Below, piece by piece: positions 1 through 7,729 of a stretch of 45,251 bases of DNA. The translations under genes were made by a program, and so were the position numbers. The stretch's first letter is position 1; every line of letters starts with the position of its first letter. Source of the DNA: an uncultured Bacilli bacterium (GTDB lineage: Bacteria; Bacillota_I; Bacilli_A; RF39; UBA660); assembly GCA_934091015.1 (NCBI GenBank), contig CAKOKM010000007.1, forward strand, positions 1-45,251, written 5' to 3'. The notes under the pieces are model-generated. The model saw nothing but the letters and a program-made list of their open reading frames with translations, had not been told where the DNA came from and made no database searches.

Positions 1-329
1 TTATTATCATCTACTAAATATCCCATTTCATTAAAGATGACATCACTATTTGGTTTTAATTCATACCAAACATGATCAATTCTCTTTTCTAATTTATAAT
101 ATTCTTCATAGGTATATTTAATCTCATTATTATCAGTAATTATAATTGTTGCACCACTTTTAGTTAAAGTGTTATCTTTTAATTTCATAGTAACACCTTC
201 AAGTGTATATTCTTTATTATCTTTATTTAAAGTAACACTTGCATTATTTAAGGAATTTAAATAGAAAATTAATCCTCCAAGCACAACTACCACTAAAAAA
301 ATTTTTATAATTAATATTTTATTTTTCAT
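1..329 (-). CDS. Bacterial Ig-like (Big_14-type) secreted protein, 3' end outside window
   Basis: Partial gene starting with ATG at 329 and running off the left edge of the window, about 109 codons seen. The first ~25 residues are a basic start followed by a hydrophobic segment (FLVVVVLGGLIFYL), which fits a signal anchor. Behind it is a beta-rich domain with the pattern VTMKLKDN..., SGATIIITDNN and YTYEEYYKLEKR, which resembles the immunoglobulin-like domain often found in small Firmicutes exported proteins. A ribosome-binding site (AAGGAG) lies just upstream. The gene is separated from its upstream neighbour by an intrinsic terminator. Function unknown; the family call is from remembered patterns. 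Confidence 0.6.
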   Translation of the reverse strand, partial: MKNKILIIKIFLVVVVLGGLIFYLNSLNNASVTLNKDNKEYTLEGVTMKLKDNTLTKSGATIIITDNNEIKYTYEEYYKLEKRIDHVWYELKPNSDVIFNEMGYLVDDN

Positions 330-352
330 ATATTTTTCTCCTTAACTTACAC

Positions 353-372
353 AAAAAGAAGTTCTAAACTTC
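353..372 (-). terminator. Intrinsic terminator overlapping a stop codon
   Basis: Minus strand: stem GAAGTT/AACTTC with the loop TAG, followed by five T. The loop is the stop codon of the 75-residue gene at 364-591, so the terminator is fused to the end of that gene and separates it from the gene at 1-329. Confidence 0.65.
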
Positions 373-591
373 TTTTGAAACAGCGCAAGAAAACTTGCTA
401 TTTTTTGGTTTTATTTGTAAAACAGAATACTCCATACAATCGTATGAATCATAAAACACTCCATAGTATACATTATTTTTCTTTATAGCAATAATTGGTC
501 TATTAATCGTAAAAATACAAACTAAATCTATAACAACTAGTAATACAATAGAACTTATAATAATTAATAAAGTTTTTAAATATTTATTCAT
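364..591 (-). CDS. Small membrane-anchored protein, unknown function
   Basis: A 75-residue protein with one hydrophobic segment at about residues 7-30, then a short domain carrying YYGVFYDSYDCMEYSV and KPKNSKFSC. The two cysteines in the second half could form a disulfide if this part is outside the cell. Similar small proteins with a YDxYxCxEYS...KPKxSKF pattern occur as hypothetical proteins in Firmicutes, but I know no function for them. It follows the 122-residue gene by 24 bp, so it is probably the last gene of that transcript, which ends at the terminator overlapping its stop codon. Confidence 0.6.
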   Translation of the reverse strand: MNKYLKTLLIIISSIVLLVVIDLVCIFTINRPIIAIKKNNVYYGVFYDSYDCMEYSVLQIKPKNSKFSCAVSKEV

Positions 592-615
592 AAAATTATT
601 TCCTTTTCAATATTA

Positions 616-984
616 TTATTTTATTTCTTCATACTCAATATTTTTACAAATAATATAAAAGTAAGGTTCTTTTTCATCATCAGCAAAACTAAAATATTCT
701 TCATTATTATCTTTTATTATTTTAAAATATATTTCATCAATTGAATAATCATTATTTTTAAAATTAAATTCTTTTATATCACTAAATTTTAGTTTTAATT
801 TATAATTACTTTTTTCATAAAAGCCATTTTCTTTTAAAATAGGTTCTCCTCGCCAATAAATATCTATTAAAATAGTTAATACATTATCTTTAAATTCTAT
901 ATCTTTAGAACCAATAATACTATCATGTAAATCATGGTAATATTCCAAAAATGATTCAATATTATCCTTAGTTACTTTTATCAT
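616..984 (-). CDS. Hypothetical soluble protein with HDS motif
   Basis: A 122-residue acidic protein without signal or membrane segment. It has an N-terminal LHDSIIG motif, a WRGEPIL turn in the middle and a C-terminal SFADDEKEPYFYIICKNIEYEE strand-rich end. Proteins with this HDS...W.GEP...ADDEK pattern recur as hypothetical proteins in Clostridia and related gut Firmicutes, and some resemble small immunity-type proteins; I cannot name the function. Its ATG lies inside the end of the upstream DUF1003 gene (17 bp overlap), so the two are very likely translated from one message. Confidence 0.6.
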   Translation of the reverse strand: MIKVTKDNIESFLEYYHDLHDSIIGSKDIEFKDNVLTILIDIYWRGEPILKENGFYEKSNYKLKLKFSDIKEFNFKNNDYSIDEIYFKIIKDNNEEYFSFADDEKEPYFYIICKNIEYEEIK

Positions 985-1495
985 TTTGATTATCTTCCCT
1001 CTCTTCTAATAATTTTATTATTTTATTTTGATTAGCAGTTAATCTTCTTATTTCCCTATGTAATTCTTCTAAAATAAGTTCACTTTTTAAATCAGTTTTA
1101 TAATCGTTAGAACTTCTTAATCGGTCCTTTTTAGCTTCTCTATTTTGACTCATCATAATTATTGGAGCTTGTAATGCAGCTATACATGATAATAGCAAAT
1201 TAAGTAATATAAATGGATACGGATCAGCATTTTCTAATACGTAAATATTTAATATTATCCATAATATTAAGAAAATAACCATACCAATTATAAAATTCCA
1301 ACTGCCTGCAACCTCAGTTATCTTATCTGCTACCTTATCTCCAAAAGTACGATTTATATCACTTTGTTTATCAGTATCTACTGCAATTGGTTCATCAATT
1401 AACATATTAATTAATTCTTCTTCATCATTACTTTCAAGATTCTTTTTTAATAACATTTCTACAATTTCTTTTTTAGTTCTACTTCTTTCAGCCAT
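968..1495 (-). CDS. DUF1003 family membrane protein
   Basis: 175 residues. The core FGDKVADKITEVAGSW, DPYPFILLNLLLS and AALQAPIIMMSQNR is the signature of DUF1003 membrane proteins. Two membrane segments are visible at about residues 65-87 and 95-115, joined by a short loop with the DPYPF motif. The N-terminal part is charged and helical and the C-terminal part (LHREIRRLTANQNKIIKLLEER) is a likely short coiled coil in the cytoplasm. The family has no settled biochemical role. It is the first gene before two small hypothetical genes and overlaps the next one. Confidence 0.85.
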   Translation of the reverse strand: MAERSRTKKEIVEMLLKKNLESNDEEELINMLIDEPIAVDTDKQSDINRTFGDKVADKITEVAGSWNFIIGMVIFLILWIILNIYVLENADPYPFILLNLLLSCIAALQAPIIMMSQNREAKKDRLRSSNDYKTDLKSELILEELHREIRRLTANQNKIIKLLEEREDNQNDKSN

Positions 1496-1542
1496 TTTCT
1501 ATCACCTATTAAAATAATATCATTTATAAAATATAATGTAAA

Positions 1543-2430
1543 TTATTTAGTTCTTTCTTTGATAATATCATCATCATAAAGTTCACCAATAAGTAATGAG
1601 GATTTTGGATTATGTTTTTTAAAATTATCATTTACTAACTTCTCATCAAAATTAGCATAACAGTACTTACAAAAATGTTTACAAGAGTTATAAACTCCTA
1701 TATCAACCATTTGGACACAGTTACATTTTCGTTCTTTGCGAGCTACCCAATTTTTATATTTTTTACCAGTTAATTTATAAGCAAGTTCATGGGATAAACA
1801 ATCTGCTTTTTTAAATCCATATTCAGTTAAATTGCGTTCTTCAAAGCAGGTTTGGACTGTCATGCTATTATTTCTAGCAATCTTGCTAAAACTTGTACCA
1901 ATTTCTTTATAATCATTTTCTGTAAATTCTTTATATTTTAAAATATTATAATTTTTTCTAACATTTTTATAATCATCTATAAACGATACGATAATTTGCT
2001 TAACATAACATTTTAATAAAGAACACATCTTAGCAAAAGCTTTTTTATGATAATCAAGATTATATTTATCACTAATAAAAATAGGATCATATCTAACATA
2101 TAGATTATCTATTCCTACTAAACTTGATAACTTTTTGATTGCTTTAATTATTTTATTTTTATCTATAACATTTGGTTCTATATCATTTTTATATGGAGTT
2201 AAAGTAACTTGAAAAATAATTGGTTTATCTATTTCTTTTAAATGATTTAACATTGGCAATGGATTTTTTGTACAAAAAAGAATTAAATCAACATCTTTAA
2301 AATTTATTCTACTTACTAATTTAGGATTAAATGGATTTCTAACATCGACAAATCCATCTTTATATCTATTCACAAACCATTCTGAATAAAAAGCAACAAT
2401 ATCAGTTCTTCCACTAACATTTAAAATCAT
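1543..2430 (-). CDS. DUF1848 family Fe-S protein
   Basis: 295 residues. The N-terminus (NVSGRTDIVAFYSEWF, then FCTKNPLPM) and the C-terminal cysteine cluster mark the DUF1848 family. The cluster has Cys236, Cys238, Cys250, Cys254 and Cys257 within KCNC...YNSCKHFCKYCYAN; the CxxxCxxC part resembles a radical-SAM type 4Fe-4S site placed at the C-terminal end. The TIM-barrel-like body would bind substrate, but the reaction is not known to me. The ATG overlaps the TGA stop of the preceding gene (ATGA), so translation is coupled to the deoxyribosyltransferase-like protein. Confidence 0.85.
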   Translation of the reverse strand: MILNVSGRTDIVAFYSEWFVNRYKDGFVDVRNPFNPKLVSRINFKDVDLILFCTKNPLPMLNHLKEIDKPIIFQVTLTPYKNDIEPNVIDKNKIIKAIKKLSSLVGIDNLYVRYDPIFISDKYNLDYHKKAFAKMCSLLKCYVKQIIVSFIDDYKNVRKNYNILKYKEFTENDYKEIGTSFSKIARNNSMTVQTCFEERNLTEYGFKKADCLSHELAYKLTGKKYKNWVARKERKCNCVQMVDIGVYNSCKHFCKYCYANFDEKLVNDNFKKHNPKSSLLIGELYDDDIIKERTK

Positions 2431-2738
2431 TTTGTTCCCTTATTCATATAATCGGTATAATAAATTATTTTTTTATTTAATTTCTTAGCATAATCTATCT
2501 CTAAATTAGTACTATCTCCAATATAATTATTAACATTAACTACCATTATTTCATCAGATAATTCTATCTTTTTAAAATGTTCTTCTTTTAATAGCTTTAA
2601 TTGATTTTCAGTTCTTTCATTATTTATTACTGGATATACTGGTGTTAAAACACAATTACCTTTTAAAGCAAGTTTTTCAGCTACACTCATCATTTCATTT
2701 TGATATTTTAAACTTCCACATATTGTAATTATTTTCAT
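2427..2738 (-). CDS. Nucleoside 2-deoxyribosyltransferase-like protein
   Basis: A short 103-residue Rossmann-like protein beginning MKIITICGSLKYQNEM, with MVVNVNNYIGDSTNLEIDYA in the second half. This matches small proteins related to nucleoside 2-deoxyribosyltransferases (DUF4406-like), where GS near the start and the D-ST-E-x-x-YA helix form the nucleotide site. No clear assignment of substrate is possible. It starts the two-gene unit with DUF1848 and has a good promoter at 2769-2798. It ends in TGA, overlapping the next ATG, which shows that TGA is a stop in this organism. Confidence 0.7.
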   Translation of the reverse strand: MKIITICGSLKYQNEMMSVAEKLALKGNCVLTPVYPVINNERTENQLKLLKEEHFKKIELSDEIMVVNVNNYIGDSTNLEIDYAKKLNKKIIYYTDYMNKGTK

Positions 2739-2768
2739 AGATATCCTCCTAATAAGTTTTATGTTTTA

Positions 2769-2798
2769 ATTATATAATATCAAACAAATATTCGTCAA
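2769..2798 (-). promoter_or_regulatory. Sigma-A type promoter for the gene at 2427-2738
   Basis: Minus strand: TTGACG (2793-2798), an 18-bp spacer and TATAAT (2769-2774), about 30 bp before the start codon. Confidence 0.6.
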
Positions 2799-2806
2799 TA
2801 TATTTT

Positions 2807-2835
2807 AAAAAAATATTAAGATTTTTTCTTAATAT
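2807..2835 (-). terminator. Intrinsic terminator after the XRE regulator
   Basis: Minus strand: perfect 9-bp stem ATATTAAGA/TCTTAATAT followed by six T, immediately after the regulator's stop codon. Confidence 0.75.
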
Positions 2836-3413
2836 CATTTATCCTCTACAACATTACACTTTCCACCATGATCATTAAAATAATCTTCTATATGAGCAAT
2901 TATTTTATTAACATCTTCATAACTTTCAATGTCAGTGTGATTCATAATATAAGCGTCTCCACCACTATTTATTACCTGATAATTTTTATTGTATTCTGCT
3001 TCATAAACATATTCCTCATTATTTAACTGACAACTAATTTTAGTCCTACCTACTATATCATAATCTTTTCTAGGATTATCAACCATAAAAAATATAACAA
3101 ATAAGAATATCAAAGCAATAAAAACAATAATCATTGCACCTAAAACTTTTAATATTTTGATTGTAATTCCTGCTAACTTTTCCGTATTACTTATCTTCTT
3201 AACTATAACATTATTAATATCGTTATCTACTAGTTCATCAATACTCATATTAAATATTTTAGATATTGCTTTAACCTGATTAATATCAGGAGTAGTATCA
3301 CCAATTTCCCATTTAGAAATTGTTTGTCTAGCAACACCTACTTTTTCAGCTAATTCTTCTTGTGATAATTTATTCTTTTTTCTTAATTCAGCTATTTTTT
3401 TACCTAAATTCAT
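2835..3413 (-). CDS. XRE-family regulator with a transmembrane segment
   Basis: 192 residues. Residues 4-60 are a Cro/CI-type helix-turn-helix (KIAELRKKNKLSQEELAEKV, ARQTISKWE, then PDINQVKAISKIFNMSIDEL). A single membrane helix lies at about 83-110 (ITIKILKVLGAMIIVFIALIF), followed by an outward-facing ~80-residue domain. This one-component layout, a cytoplasmic DNA-binding domain with an external tail, is common in Firmicutes. The upstream region has a short inverted repeat AAGAT-GTT-ATCTT at about 3445-3460 that could be its own operator. A terminator follows the gene. Signal and targets are unknown. Confidence 0.85.
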   Translation of the reverse strand: MNLGKKIAELRKKNKLSQEELAEKVGVARQTISKWEIGDTTPDINQVKAISKIFNMSIDELVDNDINNVIVKKISNTEKLAGITIKILKVLGAMIIVFIALIFLFVIFFMVDNPRKDYDIVGRTKISCQLNNEEYVYEAEYNKNYQVINSGGDAYIMNHTDIESYEDVNKIIAHIEDYFNDHGGKCNVVEDK

Positions 3414-3506
3414 TTTTATCTTCTCCTTTTCTTAAATCAAAGATAACATCTTACTTGGAAAAACACTACCAATTATAAATGGAAATTACGCCCTAATTAT
3501 TAACAT

Positions 3507-3724
3507 TTAATATAATTTATCAAAAATAACATATTTTTCTTTTAAACTTATCTTACTTACTTTATGTCCAATAATTCCAATTCTTTCTTATATTTCAAAA
3601 AAGAATGATCTAATTTAAAATCTAAAATATTATTAATTTCATCAAATGTTAAAGTATATTTTTCTTTATTACTTTCCTTTATATAATTCCATAACTTATC
3701 ATATTTACTCCTTTTAATTTTCAC
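3507..3724 (-). pseudogene. Frameshifted remnant of a small conserved protein (LTFxEI...HSFLxYKKEL family)
   Basis: Directly after the S41 gene, one frame reads KYDKLWNYIKESNKEKY, LTFDEINNIL, DHSFLKYKKELEL and then stops at 3557. The next frame continues without a gap in sense as GHKVSKISLKEKYVIFDKLY to a stop at 3507. Intact relatives remembered from Firmicutes read ...LTFxEIE...HSFLxYKKEL..YGYxVxKISMK, so a single base is missing near 3569. No ATG is in frame at the front; an AAGGAG sequence sits where the start should be, and only a GTG at 3724 inside the S41 gene could serve. It therefore looks inactivated. A sequencing error could also explain the break. Confidence 0.6.
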
Positions 3725-5405
3725 CTTCTAGATAATTGTTTACTACATATTCTAATAAGTAATCATAATCATCATTAGAATACACTATATCATTAATATT
3801 ATCTTTTGTTAAATCTAATCTAACATCCAATTTTAAAGTAGCATCTCTATTATAATCAGAATCAATAAAAACATTATTATTTTCATCTAAAGCTTTATAA
3901 GTAGGATACGCTATTGAAAATTTACCACCACTTAACAATATTAATCCGCCAATACTTTGGGAAGAATTATTAGAATTAGTAAAACCAATAACTTTTGTAT
4001 TTTCATTCTTTTTCAATAAATAAGTTAAAATATCACCAGAACTTATTGTGTTAGAATTAACTAAAACAATTAATTTTAAATCACTATATTTGCCATTTTC
4101 TTTTAAATAAGATTTATCATATAAATTACTATTATATTTTGCTTCTTTAAGTACTAGATAACTATCTTTAGTAAACATAGAAGCAATTGCTTCAGCCTCA
4201 ACTAAATATCCACCATTATTATTTCTTAAATCTATAATTAATGTTGATATACCTTGATTAACCAAGTTACCTATTTTTTTATCTAAAATTTCATCCATAT
4301 AATAAGAAGCATCATCAATTCCGTAACCAACTAATCCCTTAAATATATCAGTATTTTCATGATTAATAACAATATAACCAGTATTTTTATTTATAACTTT
4401 AGTATCAAAATTATTTAGTTTTTCATCATAATACATAATTTTATTCCATAATTTTTTCGGTTTATTATTTTCATCGTTAATAGAACTTACTTCAATATTC
4501 TTTTCTTTGCCATCTTTATTAATAAAAGTTATATTAACTTTCTCATTACCTGTAGCAAATAAATAAAACGATTTAAATAGTAATTCATCTTCTAAGACTG
4601 GATAATTATTTTTTGGAATAACAATATCTCTCATAACATCTTCAACATTTAAATTATCCTTTTTAGTAATAATCATTCCATCTCTTAAACCTTTTTTATA
4701 TGCTTCACTATCTTTATCAACCAAAATAGCAGAAACTTTTCCATTACTTAATAAAATAGTTCCAAATCCATAATCTTTATTATAATATTGTTTATAAAAT
4801 TTTTTCTTTATATTTTCATCAAATATATTAAAAATAAAATGACCATCTTTAAAATTAGAAGAAAATTCATACATTGTTTTCATATACAACTCTTCATCAT
4901 TATTTTCTTCAGCCTGTTTAATCAAACTATAATATTTATCATACAAATAATTATAATCTATCTTTTTATGATCATTTAATACATATTCTTTCTTTAATAT
5001 TTCTATAATCTTATTAAAACTATTAGTATAACCACATCTTGTTAATACATGTAAATTATCCAGTTGGAATGTAACATAATAAGTTAAGATATATCCAAGT
5101 ATTCCAAAAAACATTAATATATAAAACAATACCCTATATACTTTTCTAAATTTCTTAAATAACTGCCATATAATAATTAATGTAGGATAGATATATATAA
5201 TTAAAAAAAGATTAAATTGGAAATTTGTAGGAACGTAATAATAAATGTAATGAACAATTGCAATAAATAACGGACATAACAAAATTATTCTATTAACTTT
5301 ATTATTCATTTTATTTTTAAAAATATATAAAACAATAACGATAATTAAATATACAAAAAGTAATAATAAACTAATATTAAACAAATGATTTATTAACCTA
5401 TACAT
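3714..5405 (-). CDS. Membrane-anchored S41 (C-terminal processing) peptidase with PDZ domain
   Basis: 563 residues. Residues 1-115 hold about four membrane helices, an unusual front end for this family. A helical linker follows, then a PDZ-like domain at about 212-300 (AYKKGLRDGMIIT), and an S41 protease domain at about 340-530. Typical S41 features are IDLRNNNGG (391-399), the strand LIVLVNSNTISSGD with the likely catalytic serine at 455 or 456, and TKVIGF downstream. These enzymes cut exported or membrane proteins from their C-terminal side. The catalytic domain should face outside. The gene runs into a frameshifted remnant at its 3' end and is separated upstream by the tRNA-Thr gene. Confidence 0.82.
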   Translation of the reverse strand: MYRLINHLFNISLLLLFVYLIIVIVLYIFKNKMNNKVNRIILLCPLFIAIVHYIYYYVPTNFQFNLFLIIYIYPTLIIIWQLFKKFRKVYRVLFYILMFFGILGYILTYYVTFQLDNLHVLTRCGYTNSFNKIIEILKKEYVLNDHKKIDYNYLYDKYYSLIKQAEENNDEELYMKTMYEFSSNFKDGHFIFNIFDENIKKKFYKQYYNKDYGFGTILLSNGKVSAILVDKDSEAYKKGLRDGMIITKKDNLNVEDVMRDIVIPKNNYPVLEDELLFKSFYLFATGNEKVNITFINKDGKEKNIEVSSINDENNKPKKLWNKIMYYDEKLNNFDTKVINKNTGYIVINHENTDIFKGLVGYGIDDASYYMDEILDKKIGNLVNQGISTLIIDLRNNNGGYLVEAEAIASMFTKDSYLVLKEAKYNSNLYDKSYLKENGKYSDLKLIVLVNSNTISSGDILTYLLKKNENTKVIGFTNSNNSSQSIGGLILLSGGKFSIAYPTYKALDENNNVFIDSDYNRDATLKLDVRLDLTKDNINDIVYSNDDYDYLLEYVVNNYLEGEN

Positions 5406-5433
5406 ATTTTTTTCACCTACAATATCTATATAG

Positions 5434-5455
5434 AAAAAAAGAACTTATAAAGTTC
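5434..5455 (-). terminator. Intrinsic terminator after tRNA-Thr
   Basis: Minus strand: stem GAACTT/AAGTTC followed by seven T, 16 bp after the tRNA CCA end. Confidence 0.7.
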
Positions 5456-5470
5456 ATATAATTAAAAATA

Positions 5471-5544
5471 TGGTGCTGGTTAACAGAATTGAACTGTTCG
5501 CTGAAGCTTACCATGCTTCTGTATTGCCACTATACTAAACCAGC
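5471..5544 (-). tRNA. tRNA-Thr (anticodon GGT), CCA encoded
   Basis: A 74-nt cloverleaf on the minus strand. The acceptor stem GCTGGTT pairs fully with AACCAGC, followed by A73 and an encoded CCA. The D stem is GTAT/ATAC, the anticodon stem GAAGC/GCTTC encloses the loop ATGGTAA with T33 and anticodon GGT, and the T stem AACAG/CTGTT encloses TTCAATT. G1-C72 and C2-G71 agree with threonine identity. The anticodon reads ACC and ACT codons. It has its own promoter and terminator, so it is a single-gene transcript. Confidence 0.92.
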
Positions 5545-5556
5545 AACTCTAAATAT

Positions 5557-5585
5557 ATTATAGAAAATATTTTAATTATCTACAA
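5557..5585 (-). promoter_or_regulatory. Promoter of tRNA-Thr
   Basis: Minus strand: TTGTAG (5580-5585), a 17-bp spacer and TATAAT (5557-5562), ending 12 bp before the tRNA. Confidence 0.7.
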
Positions 5586-5636
5586 CATATTTAATTCTAT
5601 TTTTTTATTTTATATCAACATAATAAATAAAAATAT

Positions 5637-6080
5637 CTATTTACTAGAAATTTTTAAAATTTTTGCATCTTTTAAATCATTTTCTTTACGATTTATATTA
5701 TCAATTATTTTAGAAAAATCGTCTTTTAAACTTTTAGTATAATCATATGGTACAAAATAATCATAATCACAATTATCATCAAATTCATCGCTTGAACATA
5801 CACAGATAGGAATTTCTTTACTTACTTTATTTCTAAAAGTATTAATTATATAGCTAGCGTACGATGATAAATCAAATGAATCACTACGAAGTGGCATATA
5901 ATTATCTGTAATTAATAAATCATAATTTTTATCACAACTATTTTTTAAAGATCTAAAATACATCAAAGCATCCATACAATTATTTAATCTAAATATATTC
6001 AAATCTGCAACTACTGCCTTTAAATCCCTAACAATATTTTTATATTTATAATCATCATCTTCTATTATTAAAATTTTCAT
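5637..6080 (-). CDS. Stand-alone response-regulator receiver domain protein
   Basis: 147 residues that make up one CheY-like receiver fold and no output domain. Visible are the acidic pocket at residues 7-10 (MKILIIEDDD), the phospho-acceptor Asp59 in LLITDNYMPL, and Ser96/97 after the beta-4 strand (PICVCSSDE). The lysine normally found after beta-5 is not there: the segment reads YFVPYDY. That may mean altered phosphorylation chemistry. No sensor kinase is nearby. It follows the HD-domain gene, with a palindromic repeat between the two, and probably shares its transcript. Confidence 0.75.
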   Translation of the reverse strand: MKILIIEDDDYKYKNIVRDLKAVVADLNIFRLNNCMDALMYFRSLKNSCDKNYDLLITDNYMPLRSDSFDLSSYASYIINTFRNKVSKEIPICVCSSDEFDDNCDYDYFVPYDYTKSLKDDFSKIIDNINRKENDLKDAKILKISSK

Positions 6081-6108
6081 AATAAGTATTCTCCTATTTT
6101 AATAAATC

Positions 6109-6131
6109 TGCGGTTCCAAATTGGAACCACA
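6109..6131. repeat. Dispersed palindrome, copy 1
   Basis: Inverted repeat with arms TGCGGTTCCAA and TTGGAACCACA around one central A. One position in the arms is mismatched, but it becomes a G-T wobble in minus-strand RNA. It lies between the HD gene and the receiver gene. See copies at 7457-7483 and 7730-7756. Confidence 0.75.
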
Positions 6132-6133
6132 AA

Positions 6134-6772
6134 TTATTTTCTTAATTTATGAGTTATCGCATAGTTAGAAATACTTCTAAAGTTATCATCATAAGGATAA
6201 ATCTCTTGTCCAAACTTTAACCACATTTCTGACCAAGATGAACCTGAAGCAAGTAAATCATGAACTATTTTATTATTTAATGTGTTATTTCCATCTTGCT
6301 TATTTAGATTTACACAGCCCTCTTCATCATATAATTTACATTGTAAATCGCATTCTAATTTATCACACATATAAGCAAACATAGCCTCTTTGGTCGAATG
6401 AGAATCAAATTCTAAAAATAAATTTTCGATTTCTTTTCCATCTAGTATTCCACCTAATATTTTAGAAACTGCTTCATGCTCTATTCTTTCTTTATCTTCT
6501 TTAGATATGTCAAACTGAGTTAAATCACCTATAACTGTTTCACCTAATTCATGAACAGCTAACATTAAAATAACTTTCATTATATCAACATCATATTCAT
6601 ATTCACTTTTCATGGCAAGCGCTAACATTTGAACGCCATATACATGTTCAGCAACACTTTCTAATCTATCTCTTTTAACATTCCAATTTTTCCAACCAGT
6701 TCTAATAACATCTTTTAATTTATTACATAAAACATAATAATTTAAAACTCTTTCTTCTTTATTCATTTGCAT
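6134..6772 (-). CDS. HD-domain hydrolase, YfbR-like
   Basis: 212 residues from the ATG at 6772, which sits 9 bp after AGAAGGTG; a GTG at 6784 is less likely. The protein has the arrangement of HD-superfamily phosphohydrolases related to the deoxynucleotide 5'-phosphatase YfbR: an arginine-rich first helix (KRDRLESVAEHVYG, His43 in this numbering), then LAVHELGETVIGDL, and a later YMCDKLECD. The usual HD pair is His-Glu here (VHE), while the downstream E...GD of this subfamily is kept. The likely job is dephosphorylation of a nucleotide, with altered metal binding. It is followed by a palindromic repeat and the receiver gene. Confidence 0.75.
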   Translation of the reverse strand: MQMNKEERVLNYYVLCNKLKDVIRTGWKNWNVKRDRLESVAEHVYGVQMLALAMKSEYEYDVDIMKVILMLAVHELGETVIGDLTQFDISKEDKERIEHEAVSKILGGILDGKEIENLFLEFDSHSTKEAMFAYMCDKLECDLQCKLYDEEGCVNLNKQDGNNTLNNKIVHDLLASGSSWSEMWLKFGQEIYPYDDNFRSISNYAITHKLRK

Positions 6773-6824
6773 TAAAATATTCACCTTCTAAATCTTATGT
6801 ATTATATTACAATAAATAATAAAG

Positions 6825-7685
6825 TTATTCAATTTGTTTATCTATTATATTATCAATTCTTTTAATTAACTCATTAATAAATAAAGGCTCATTCATTTTA
6901 TATATGTAGCTGTATTTTTTACCTATATCTTTTAAAGACATTCCACTTACATATACTTCTTTTTTATCTAAAATTATATATCTATCATGAAAAGAATCAT
7001 TATTAATAAATTTTATATTTTTATATTGTTTACAATATTTACTTATTAAAACATTATCTATATTCTTAGATATAATAATTATATTTTTATCAATATTTTT
7101 TAAAATGTCTAATAATTCTTTATTTGCAAAATTATCAATAATTATTATTTCTTTTTCCGCATTATTAAATATATCAAGTAAAATTGAATAAGCATCATAA
7201 ATTTTATCTTCAAAAATTATAGAATTTTGTTTACTTGATAATTTATTAAAAGATTCTTCTAGTTTTAAAATTCTATTTTCATGATTAACTAAAATATTAT
7301 TGTTTCTTATTAAATCATTTGATATGTATTTTCTCATATAAACAAATGCATCAATTATTTTCATACTAATCGAATCGGCTACTGGTGTTTTTAATACAGT
7401 TGCAAGCATAGCAACTCCTTGTTCAGTAAAAACATATGGTAAAAATCTTTTTTTATTTTGCGGTCCCAAATTGGGACCGCAAATATTTACAAATTCTTCT
7501 TCATTAACTTGAAACATATATTGTTCAGGGAACTTATTTATATGTCTTTTAACTGCCTGATTTATTGTTTTAGTACCATTCGCACAGTCGTATAATCTTG
7601 CTAAATCAGAATCTAACATTACCTGCTTTCCTCTTATTTCATAAATTAAATTTTCTATTTTTTCTTGTTTAATTAATTCATTTAT
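6825..7685 (-). CDS. ORF6N-domain protein with PLD-like C-terminal domain; start codon uncertain
   Basis: The first ATG (7619) gives 264 residues starting MLDSDLARLYDCANGTKTIN, but the ORF6N domain normally has about 20 more residues in front. These are present in frame upstream (NELIKQEKIENLIYEIRGKQ) with AGGAG at 7692-7696, and the codon at the right distance is ATA at 7685, not ATG. Either ATA is used or the start was lost. The DNA-binding ORF6N part ends near FTEQGVAMLATVLKTPVADS; the C-terminal half has a phospholipase-D-like end with FHDRYIIL and SGMSLKDIGKK. Such proteins occur in phage and mobile regions. One copy of the dispersed palindrome lies inside the coding sequence and encodes CGPNLGPQ. 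Confidence 0.7.
   Translation of the reverse strand: MNELIKQEKIENLIYEIRGKQVMLDSDLARLYDCANGTKTINQAVKRHINKFPEQYMFQVNEEEFVNICGPNLGPQNKKRFLPYVFTEQGVAMLATVLKTPVADSISMKIIDAFVYMRKYISNDLIRNNNILVNHENRILKLEESFNKLSSKQNSIIFEDKIYDAYSILLDIFNNAEKEIIIIDNFANKELLDILKNIDKNIIIISKNIDNVLISKYCKQYKNIKFINNDSFHDRYIILDKKEVYVSGMSLKDIGKKYSYIYKMNEPLFINELIKRIDNIIDKQIE
7457..7483. repeat. Dispersed palindrome, copy 2, inside the ORF6N gene
   Basis: Perfect 13-bp arms, TTTGCGGTCCCAA and TTGGGACCGCAAA, around a single A. The copy is read in frame in the ORF6N gene as part of ICGPNLGPQ, just before KKRFLPYVFTEQG. Confidence 0.85.
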
Positions 7686-7729
7686 TTTCTCTCCTACAAT
7701 TATTTTATTTAGTTAAAATATATGATTTA

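Noticed and set aside
6107..6133. Copy 1 of the palindrome as a simple intrinsic terminator
   Set aside because: No T-run follows on either strand, and the same palindrome occurs inside a coding region.
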